From an uncultured Oscillospiraceae bacterium (GTDB lineage: Bacteria; Bacillota; Clostridia; Oscillospirales; Oscillospiraceae), in NCBI GenBank assembly GCA_934533005.1, contig CAKTBC010000110.1:1-5601 (forward strand): a stretch of DNA of 5,601 nucleotides, in the 5' to 3' direction. The translations under genes and the position numbers were made by a program. This document shows positions 1-5,115 of this stretch, piece by piece. Position 1 is the stretch's first letter; each line of letters opens with the position of its first letter. The notes under the pieces are model-generated. The model saw only the letters and a list, made by a program, of their open reading frames with translations. It searched no databases and was not told the origin of the DNA.

Positions 1-11
1 TGATATTGCGT

Positions 12-632
12 TCAGCTTTCGCTGTTGTCGCCTGAAGAAATTATCCGGGAGAGCTTGCGCCGGATTCGCTGTACGGCATTGTCAACCGCTTTTTCGGAGC
101 GACCGCTGGCAGCGGCCATGGAGCTGTAAGAATGTCCTTCCAAATACAGATGCAGGACATTCCGCTCAAAGGGTGACAAGCACCGGGAAAATGTCTGGAA
201 AAATTCGTCTGCGCGCTCTCTCGCCAAAACCTGCTCTTCCGGGGTTCTCCGTAAATCAAGGGCCGCATACGTACCGGGGCGGGTGCTTTCGCTGCCGAAA
301 GCATCTTCCAGCGATACGCCGCTGTTGAGAGGGGTATGCTTCAAACGAGACGCCGATTTGATCGCGCTGAAAATCCGGCGCTGGATGCACAACTCCGCAT
401 ACGCCTTAAAGGGGACGCCCTGCGAAGGCTTGTACTCCCGAATGGCGGAGAGAAGGCCGAGCATTCCCTCCTGCGTGAGATCCTCGCTGTCCCCACCGGC
501 AAGAAAATACGGCCTTGCGCAGACGCGGACAAGCTGACTGTATCGAGCAGCTAAGGCGTCCTCCGCTCCGGCGGAGCCGGAAACGGCCATCTGCTGAAGC
601 TGCTCATCGCTGAAGCATTGAAAATCTTCCAT
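12..632 (-). CDS. SigH (Spo0H)-like RNA polymerase sigma-70 family factor
   Basis: This 206-residue protein should bind core RNA polymerase and direct it to a specific promoter class; in Firmicutes the SigH group controls early sporulation, competence or stationary-phase genes. Region 2 is clear: PYFLAGGDSEDLTQEG (41-56) followed by MLGLLSAIREYKPSQG and a basic stretch near 84-100 typical of -10 recognition. Region 4 spans about 152-197, with LSPFERNVLHLYLEGHSYSS leading into a helix-turn-helix (about 167-195) for -35 contact. There is no region 3, as in SigH, and the length is close to the family's usual 200-220. The ATG start fits the family's N-terminus (an acidic EQL..A..G pattern), but no Shine-Dalgarno sequence precedes it. 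It lies 100 bases downstream of ruvB with its own promoter and no terminator between them, so read-through is also possible. Family membership is firm. Whether it is the orthologue of Spo0H or a paralogue cannot be decided here, so I leave the symbol blank. Confidence 0.88.
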   Translation of the reverse strand: MEDFQCFSDEQLQQMAVSGSAGAEDALAARYSQLVRVCARPYFLAGGDSEDLTQEGMLGLLSAIREYKPSQGVPFKAYAELCIQRRIFSAIKSASRLKHTPLNSGVSLEDAFGSESTRPGTYAALDLRRTPEEQVLARERADEFFQTFSRCLSPFERNVLHLYLEGHSYSSMAAASGRSEKAVDNAVQRIRRKLSRIISSGDNSES

Positions 633-654
633 AAAAAAACCAATTTATAAACGG

Positions 655-683
655 ATTATATTAGTTTTCACCAACAAAGTCAA
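655..683 (-). promoter_or_regulatory. Vegetative-type promoter of the SigH-like gene
   Basis: Read on the minus strand there is TTGACT (678-683), a 17-base spacer and a perfect TATAAT (655-660). The predicted transcription start is an A near 648, giving a leader of only about 16 bases. The match to the housekeeping sigma-A consensus is close to ideal, so I infer that this regulator is transcribed by the main polymerase. Confidence 0.85.
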
Positions 684-686
684 GAG

Positions 687-706
687 AATTATGAAATAAT
701 TATGAA
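687..706 (-). repeat. Tandem 9-bp direct repeat upstream of the sigma-gene promoter
   Basis: AATTATGAA occurs at 687-695 and again at 698-706, with starts 11 bases apart (one helical turn). It sits immediately upstream of the -35 box of the sigma-gene promoter, roughly -40 to -60 relative to the predicted start. The position suits either an A+T-rich UP element contacting the RNA polymerase alpha subunit, or a same-face dimer site for a regulator. Which of these, if either, is inference. Confidence 0.45.
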
Positions 707-732
707 GCTTTTTCCAAAATTCCCTGTGGTAT

Positions 733-1776
733 TTACAGGCTGAGCTGCTGTTGGCCGTGGAACGGGATGCCCAGATGCTCGTATGCCTTCTGCGTAACGC
801 AGCGTCCGCGCGGCGTTCGCGTGAGAAAGCCCTGCTGCAGCAGGTATGGCTCATAGACATCCTCGAGCGTGACCGATTCCTCATTGATCGTTGCCGCCAG
901 CGTTTCCACGCCGACCGGGCCGCCGGAATAGTATTCAATGATGCTGCGCAGCATGCGCCGGTCGAGCGCATCAAGACCGAGATGGTCGATCTCGAGACGG
1001 TTTAGCGCCTTGTCTGCCACGTCCCGCGTGATCACGCCGTTCGCTGTGACCTGTGCAAAATCGCGTACCCGGCGCAGGATGCGGTTTGCGATACGCGGCG
1101 TGCCGCGGCTGCGGCGCGCGATCTCGTCCGCGCCGGCAGATTCGATTTGAATGCCAAGGATCCCGGCGCTTCGTTCCACAATGCGGCGAAGCTCCTCCGG
1201 CGTATACAGCTCCAGACGGAGAACGACGCCGAAGCGGTCGCGCAGCGGCGCGGAGAGCTGGCCGGAGCGGGTCGTTGCGCCGATGAGCGTGAATTTCGGT
1301 AGATCCAGCCGGATGGAGTTCGCGGAAGGCCCTTTGCCAATGATAATATCAATGGCAAAATCCTCCATCGCCGGATAGAGTATTTCCTCCACCGCACGGT
1401 TCATGCGGTGGATCTCATCCACGAAGAGAATGTCGTTCTCCTGCAGATTTGTGAGCAGCGCCGCAAGATCGCCGGGCTTCTCGATGGTCGGCCCGGAGGT
1501 AATGCGCATATTCACGCCCATCTCGTTGGCGATCACGGCGGCCAGCGTCGTTTTGCCGAGTCCCGGAGGGCCGTGCAGCAGAACGTGATCAAGCGATTCC
1601 CCACGCATTTTTGCCGCCTGAATGAAAATGCGGAGGTTTTCCTTTGCACGTTCCTGCCCGATATATTCGTTCAGAAACCGCGGGCGGAGCGAGCCCTCGC
1701 CGGCATCCTCCGGCAGTGAAACGGAACGGGTTATCAGTTCATTTTCCTGCTCCGCATCCGAAAAGCTGATTGCCAA
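733..1776 (-). CDS. ruvB: Holliday junction branch migration ATPase RuvB
   Basis: RuvB is the hexameric AAA+ motor that pumps DNA through a RuvA-bound Holliday junction during recombination and repair of stalled forks; it acts in the cytoplasm. At 347 residues it is of normal family length. Visible motifs are RPRFLNEYIGQ (31-41), Walker A GPPGLGKT (69-76), Walker B DILFVDEIH (115-123), sensor 1 GATTR (166-170), the arginine finger in PLRDRFG (R179) and sensor 2 RGTPRIANR (224-232). The winged-helix C-terminal domain ends with the typical GFLTRTPRGR (316-325). The start is a TTG at 1774-1776, chosen because an AGGAGGT ribosome-binding site lies 8 bases upstream and the residues from there on match the family. 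It is the last gene of ruvCAB, 16 bases after ruvA. No terminator is visible after it. Confidence 0.98.
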   Translation of the reverse strand: MAISFSDAEQENELITRSVSLPEDAGEGSLRPRFLNEYIGQERAKENLRIFIQAAKMRGESLDHVLLHGPPGLGKTTLAAVIANEMGVNMRITSGPTIEKPGDLAALLTNLQENDILFVDEIHRMNRAVEEILYPAMEDFAIDIIIGKGPSANSIRLDLPKFTLIGATTRSGQLSAPLRDRFGVVLRLELYTPEELRRIVERSAGILGIQIESAGADEIARRSRGTPRIANRILRRVRDFAQVTANGVITRDVADKALNRLEIDHLGLDALDRRMLRSIIEYYSGGPVGVETLAATINEESVTLEDVYEPYLLQQGFLTRTPRGRCVTQKAYEHLGIPFHGQQQLSL

Positions 1777-1784
1777 GCTGCTCC

Positions 1785-1791
1785 ACCTCCT
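1785..1791 (-). promoter_or_regulatory. Ribosome-binding site fixing the TTG start of ruvB
   Basis: A perfect AGGAGGT on the minus strand lies 8 bases before the TTG at 1776 and just before the ruvA stop codon is passed. It decides the non-ATG start of ruvB and suggests efficient, partly coupled translation. Confidence 0.85.
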
Positions 1792-1792
1792 T

Positions 1793-2398
1793 TTACTTCA
1801 TCATTTTTTTCAGACCCTGCCGCACAATATCCTCCACGGAGAGGTTCTGAATATCCAATCCTTTGAGCGCTGCGGCAATCTCGTTTCCGCCGTAGCCGAG
1901 CACGCCGAGCGCCGCCGCCGCGTCGGAGAGCTTGTCCCCGCCGGAGGCTGCCGCGGGCGTAAACACCCCGGACGAGCCAAGACTGCTGTCCGCGCTGCCA
2001 CCGGAAAACTTATCCTTCAACTCAAGGATCACACGCTGAGCGATCTTTTTCCCGATGCCGGGCGCGGCCGTCAGCGCTTTCTCATTTCCCGAGAGGATGG
2101 CGAGCGAGAGCGACTCCGGCGTATTCGCAGAGAGGATCGCCTGGGCTGCCTTGGCGCCAACGCCGGAAACGCCGGTCAAAAGCTCAAAGCATCGTTTTTC
2201 CTCCGCGCTCGCAAAGCCGTAAATATCAAAGCAGTCCTCCCGGATGATCGTGCAGGTATAAAACCGGGCTTTATCGCCGATGCGAACACGGGAGAGCGAG
2301 TTGACCGTGGTGTTGACGGCGTAGCCTACGCCGCCGCAGTCCACGACCGCAACGGAGCCGTCAATCAGGGAAACAACACCTTCTATATAGTAGAACAC
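1793..2398 (-). CDS. ruvA: Holliday junction DNA-binding protein RuvA
   Basis: RuvA forms tetramers that hold the four-way junction in a square-planar form and load RuvB. The 201-residue protein has the three family domains. The first is an N-terminal OB fold (about 1-63, opening MFYYIEGVV) with the acidic pin E54-D55, which sits at the junction centre. The second carries two helix-hairpin-helix motifs, LLTGVSGVGAKAAQ (73-86) and LTAAPGIGKKIAQ (109-121). After a flexible Gly/Ser/Ala-rich linker (about 131-155) comes the C-terminal RuvB-binding domain (about 156-201). The start is a GTG at 2396-2398, supported by AAGGAGA at 2408-2414, 9 bases upstream and inside the 3' end of ruvC. The first 16 bases overlap ruvC in another frame, so translation is probably coupled. 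Confidence 0.97.
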   Translation of the reverse strand: MFYYIEGVVSLIDGSVAVVDCGGVGYAVNTTVNSLSRVRIGDKARFYTCTIIREDCFDIYGFASAEEKRCFELLTGVSGVGAKAAQAILSANTPESLSLAILSGNEKALTAAPGIGKKIAQRVILELKDKFSGGSADSSLGSSGVFTPAAASGGDKLSDAAAALGVLGYGGNEIAAALKGLDIQNLSVEDIVRQGLKKMMK

Positions 2399-2898
2399 AG
2401 GTTTTGGTCTCCTTCCCTTGTCAAAAGCGATGTGGCACTGCGAGCATGGCAGAGCGCGATGGCTACCGCGTCCGCTGCGTCGTCTGGGCGCGGCACGGCG
2501 TTGAGATGCAGAATCCGGCGCACCATGTCCATAACCTGTCGCTTTTCCGCCTTGCCGTATCCGACGACCGCCTGCTTGACCTGCATGGGCGTGTACTCAT
2601 ATACCGGCACGCCGCAGCGAAACGCGCAGAGCAAAATGACGCCGCGGGCATGCGCCACGGGAATGCCGGTCGTAATATTTTTGCTGAAGAAGAGCTCTTC
2701 AATGGAAATCGCGTCCGGATCGCAGGAGCGGATCAGCTCGTCGAGGTCTGTGTAGATCTGGTCAAGGCGCGACGAGAGCGGCGTATGCGCCGGTGTTGTA
2801 ATCACGCCGCAGGAGATCATTCTCTGCCGGACACCGGTGGATTCCAGCAAACCAAAGCCGACGGTCGCAACGCCGGGGTCGATACCAAGAATTTTCAT
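2383..2898 (-). CDS. ruvC: Holliday junction resolvase RuvC
   Basis: RuvC is the dimeric endonuclease that cuts Holliday junctions symmetrically, working on RuvAB-bound junctions. The 171-residue protein is of family length and has the RNase H-like fold with all four acidic catalytic positions visible: D7 in KILGIDPG (2-9), E67 in SIEELFF (65-71), and D140 and D143 in PDDAADAVAIALCH (138-151). The Gly/Lys-rich VVGYGKAEKRQV (111-122) is also typical. The ATG at 2896-2898 is chosen because the family begins exactly there and AAGGGGAG (2903-2910) precedes it. The frame stays open further upstream, but that extension crosses the promoter and a terminator. It is the first gene of ruvCAB and overlaps the ruvA start by 16 bases. 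Confidence 0.97.
   Translation of the reverse strand: MKILGIDPGVATVGFGLLESTGVRQRMISCGVITTPAHTPLSSRLDQIYTDLDELIRSCDPDAISIEELFFSKNITTGIPVAHARGVILLCAFRCGVPVYEYTPMQVKQAVVGYGKAEKRQVMDMVRRILHLNAVPRPDDAADAVAIALCHARSATSLLTREGDQNLCSTI
2408..2414 (-). promoter_or_regulatory. Ribosome-binding site fixing the GTG start of ruvA
   Basis: AAGGAGA on the minus strand lies 9 bases before the GTG at 2398. It lies within the last codons of ruvC and supports the non-ATG start of ruvA and its 16-base overlap with ruvC. Confidence 0.75.
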
Positions 2899-2923
2899 AC
2901 CGCTCCCCTTTCCTATCTTATCT

Positions 2924-2952
2924 ATTTTATCATAAAACCGGATTTCTGGCAA
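2924..2952 (-). promoter_or_regulatory. Promoter of the ruvCAB operon (extended -10)
   Basis: On the minus strand: TTGCCA (2947-2952), a 17-base spacer, then TAAAAT (2924-2929) preceded by TGA, giving an extended -10. The predicted start is near 2917, about 20 bases before the ruvC ATG. It lies just downstream of the terminator of the preceding gene, so ruvCAB is an independent transcription unit. No LexA-like or DinR-like box is obvious around it. Confidence 0.82.
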
Positions 2953-2980
2953 TGCTTTTCGCACTCCCGATACACATAGA

Positions 2981-3009
2981 AAACGGGTTGGAGTATCTCC
3001 AACCCGTTT
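2981..3009 (-). terminator. Intrinsic terminator after the P-type ATPase-like gene
   Basis: A perfect 13-bp inverted repeat (AAACGGGTTGGAG at 2981-2993 and its complement at 2997-3009) surrounds a 3-base loop. On the minus strand the stem ends in a run of four T (CCCGTTTTC). It begins 16 bases beyond the stop codon of the ATPase-like gene, the usual place for a Rho-independent terminator. The T tract is short, but the stem is very stable. Confidence 0.85.
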
Positions 3010-3025
3010 GGATGCTTTGCGGAAA

Positions 3026-4939
3026 TTATTTCTGCTCCGTCCAGATGCGCGAGGAATAAAGGATCCCGGCGATCCCGGCGACGGTATCGACCATAGCCGC
3101 GAACCAGAGCTGATACGTGACGCCAAGCAGCGCAAGAATGAGCAGAACCGCCTTGACGGCAAGAACGGCCAGCAAGAGCTGGCGGACGGTAGCGCGCGTG
3201 GCTTTTGCCGCGTCGATCGCTCCCGCGACGGGGGACGCCGTCTTATCCATGATAACGGCGCTGCCCGTCTGCATGGCGGTCTCAGAAGCAAGACCGTCAA
3301 CGCAAACGCCGATGTCCGCCGCGCTGAAGCAGGCGGAATCGCCGCTCGCCTCGCCCAGATACAAAACGCTGTTGACCGGATAGCGCTCCTTGATCTCCTG
3401 GATCTTTTCGAGCCGATCCATCGGCATGCACTGCGCATAGTACTCGCGCACACCAGCGGAAACAGCAGCGGTGCGGGTCTTTTCCGGGCTGTCCGCCGAG
3501 AGCATGATACACTCGCACCCCGCGCCGGAAACGGCGCTGAAGGAGGACCTGGCATCGTCTCGGATCGTATCGGAAAGATAAATGCAACCGGCGTACTGGT
3601 CGTTGACGGACATATAGACGGTAACGCTGTCCCCGACAGGGTCGGTAACGGTAATGCCGTTTTTCTCCATGTAAGCCGCGTCGCCCATGCGGATGTCGAT
3701 CCCATCGATCACGGCAGTGATGCCGTCGGGCTCTTCGGTAAATTTCTCCACGAGGGAGGCATCGATTGCCTGCCCGTACGCCTTGGCGATGGACGCAGCG
3801 ACAGCGGTGGATGAGCCGGATTCAGCGTGTGCCGCGACCTTGAGCAGCACCGCGGGATCGAGCCGTTCAGACTTCACGGAGGATACCCGATAAAACCCGG
3901 TGGAGAGCATCTCGTCCTTATCGAATACAACGGCGCCCGCACGGGAAAGTCCGTCCAGAACAAAGGCGTCCTTTACAACAACGCCGTTTTGCAGCGAGCG
4001 GAAAAGGCCGGCAAGATACATGAAAGGCAGCGGTGCAAGAAACGCCGTCGGGCAGGCAATAATGAGAAGAACAAGCGCGCGGTGGATGGCTTCTTCGGTG
4101 GGGACCGTGGAGAAGATCAAAAGGAGAAGCGCAATAAGAACGCTGATGCCGAGAGCAAACGGAGCATAAACTCTTGCGTAACGCTCCACGGAATCGGTCT
4201 CGGGGCCATAGACAGCGTCAGGATCGGAAACGGCGTCGATCTCGTGGGCAAAAACGGAATCCGAAGCGGCGCCGAGCACCGTACAGCGGACAGCGGCGCT
4301 GCTGTTGACTGCCCCCGCGGGGATCTTCTGCCCGGCGGTCACCTCGCGCCGGACGGTATGGCCGAAGATCGGAGCAAGATCGAGCGTGGCTGAGCCTTCG
4401 AGAATTTCAAGATCTGCCGGGGCGCGCTGGCCGCGGTCAAGAATGAGAATGTCACCAAGCTGGACTTCCTCCGGCGGAATGGCGGTCTTCTCTTCGCCGC
4501 GAAGCACCGTAACGCTCGGCACAAAGGGATCCACACGGTCACGGAAGCTGGACTTTGTGAGCGCAGAGGCGTACGAGCGGGCGATATAGCCGGCCTGATA
4601 GATCAGCATGACGGCGGCAGCCTCATATCCCTCGTTGATCGTAAAGGCAAGGATCGCCGCGATGGAGACAAGGAGCTCTTCGCCGAGACAATGCTCCTTG
4701 ACGAGACGGACGCAGGCCCGATACAGCACATCGAAGCCGCTGATCAGTGTGCTGAGCAGCAGAAGGAGGAGCGATACGCCATCTCCAAGGCGCAGAAAGA
4801 GACCGAGGCAGAGCAGCGTGGCAGCAACACCGAGCCGGACAAACAGCAGCTTGTCCACACCGTACCACGTACTCCCGCTGAGAGAGGCGAAACCGCCCCC
4901 GCTTTCCCCTTCGGTTTTCTTCTTAAAAATCTCTTTCAT
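3026..4939 (-). CDS. Degenerate P1B-type (heavy-metal) P-type ATPase-like membrane protein
   Basis: This 637-residue protein aligns over its whole length with CadA/ZntA-type metal pumps. It has about eight membrane segments (roughly 32-50, 54-74, 87-101, 103-121, 255-279, 284-312, 586-606, 608-630), an actuator domain (about 123-250) and P/N domains (about 315-585). No N-terminal metal-binding (CxxC) domain is present. Key motifs are changed: the TGES position reads FGHT (192-195), the membrane CPC reads CPT (296-298), DKTGTLT reads DKDEMLS (340-346), the SEHP position reads SSTA (376-379), TGD reads SAD (481-483), the Lys of the P-loop region is replaced (MPMDRLEK, 505-512), and GDGxND reads GEASGD (529-534). 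The phosphorylation Asp (D340) remains. The reading frame is intact. I infer a pseudo-pump or repurposed HAD-fold protein rather than an active transporter. The ATG at 4937-4939 is chosen because codons further upstream overlap its promoter; the ribosome-binding site (GGGG, 8 bases upstream) is weak. It is a single-gene unit with its own promoter and terminator. Confidence 0.85.
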   Translation of the reverse strand: MKEIFKKKTEGESGGGFASLSGSTWYGVDKLLFVRLGVAATLLCLGLFLRLGDGVSLLLLLLSTLISGFDVLYRACVRLVKEHCLGEELLVSIAAILAFTINEGYEAAAVMLIYQAGYIARSYASALTKSSFRDRVDPFVPSVTVLRGEEKTAIPPEEVQLGDILILDRGQRAPADLEILEGSATLDLAPIFGHTVRREVTAGQKIPAGAVNSSAAVRCTVLGAASDSVFAHEIDAVSDPDAVYGPETDSVERYARVYAPFALGISVLIALLLLIFSTVPTEEAIHRALVLLIIACPTAFLAPLPFMYLAGLFRSLQNGVVVKDAFVLDGLSRAGAVVFDKDEMLSTGFYRVSSVKSERLDPAVLLKVAAHAESGSSTAVAASIAKAYGQAIDASLVEKFTEEPDGITAVIDGIDIRMGDAAYMEKNGITVTDPVGDSVTVYMSVNDQYAGCIYLSDTIRDDARSSFSAVSGAGCECIMLSADSPEKTRTAAVSAGVREYYAQCMPMDRLEKIQEIKERYPVNSVLYLGEASGDSACFSAADIGVCVDGLASETAMQTGSAVIMDKTASPVAGAIDAAKATRATVRQLLLAVLAVKAVLLILALLGVTYQLWFAAMVDTVAGIAGILYSSRIWTEQK

Positions 4940-4986
4940 ATCGTTAACCCCATTCCATGGTTCCGTAATGTTCCACTTTACATAAT

Positions 4987-5014
4987 AGTATATCATTAAC
5001 AGGCAAAAAAGCAA
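4987..5014 (-). promoter_or_regulatory. Promoter of the ATPase-like gene
   Basis: On the minus strand: TTGCTT (5009-5014), a 16-base spacer, and TATACT (4987-4992) preceded by TGA as an extended -10. The predicted start is near 4980, leaving a leader of about 41 bases. It looks like a housekeeping sigma-A promoter and rules out use of the in-frame ATG codons upstream of 4939. Confidence 0.72.
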
Positions 5015-5062
5015 CCGCGATTTTACGTTTTCCCAAAAAAGGGTCACGGAGTTTTCCTCCGG

Positions 5063-5070
5063 CATACGAT
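5063..5070 (+). promoter_or_regulatory. Possible sporulation-sigma -10 element of the cotJ operon
   Basis: CATACGAT matches seven of eight positions of the -10 consensus of mother-cell sigma factors SigE/SigK (CATACAnT type) and lies about 45 bases before the cotJ start codon. The -35 region is unclear (an AC at 5046-5047 is the only hint, with a short spacer). In Bacillus subtilis the cotJ operon is known to be SigE-dependent, which makes this reading plausible. No good housekeeping promoter is seen on this strand in the interval. Confidence 0.4.
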
Positions 5071-5075
5071 GGGCT

Positions 5076-5090
5076 GAGAGCAACGCTCTC
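5076..5090 (+). other. Small stem-loop at the predicted 5' end of the cotJ mRNA
   Basis: GAGAGC (5076-5081) and GCTCTC (5085-5090) form a perfect 6-bp stem with an AAC loop. If the -10 at 5063-5070 is right, the transcript would begin almost exactly at the base of this hairpin. 5'-terminal hairpins can slow mRNA decay; that role here is inference. Confidence 0.35.
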
Positions 5091-5103
5091 TATCCGAAAA
5101 AAT

Positions 5104-5108
5104 GGAGG
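5104..5108 (+). promoter_or_regulatory. Ribosome-binding site fixing the TTG start of the cotJ fusion gene
   Basis: GGAGG lies 7 bases before the TTG at 5116-5118. The ATG overlapping this site (5102) runs into a stop after a few codons, so TTG is the only start that fits. Confidence 0.75.
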
Positions 5109-5115
5109 AATCATT

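Noticed and set aside
1622..2755. Long plus-strand open frame (377 codons) running antisense to ruvB, ruvA and ruvC
   Set aside because: It covers parts of three well-conserved genes on the other strand, has no recognisable domain or ribosome-binding site, and its composition (Arg/Ser/Ala-rich) is that of a GC-driven shadow frame.
3062..3079. Tandem duplication of GATCCCGGC
   Set aside because: It lies within the last membrane helix of the ATPase-like protein, encodes a simple Ala-Gly-Ile repeat and is most likely chance or codon bias.
2899..3705. Upstream in-frame extension of ruvC by about 269 codons
   Set aside because: The extension crosses the ruvC promoter and ribosome-binding site, the upstream terminator, and another frame of the ATPase-like gene. 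Conserved RuvC begins exactly at the ATG at 2898.
3008..3814. Plus-strand open frame (268 codons) antisense to the ATPase-like gene
   Set aside because: It overlaps the terminator stem and a clear membrane-protein gene, is rich in Arg, Gly and Asp as shadow frames usually are, and has no recognised motif.
3026..4939. The ATPase-like gene as a decaying pseudogene
   Set aside because: There are no stops or frameshifts over 637 codons, structural positions of the fold are retained, and the gene has a promoter and a strong terminator, so plain decay is less likely than altered function.
5032..5043. CCC-AAAAAA-GGG as a possible hairpin or terminator
   Set aside because: The stem is only 3 bp, and it lies between divergent promoters where no transcript should be ending.
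4940..5083. In-frame N-terminal extension of the ATPase-like protein by 48 residues
   Set aside because: The extra codons contain the extended -10 and -35 of a good promoter on the same strand, so they should not be transcribed; the ATG at 4939 is the better start.
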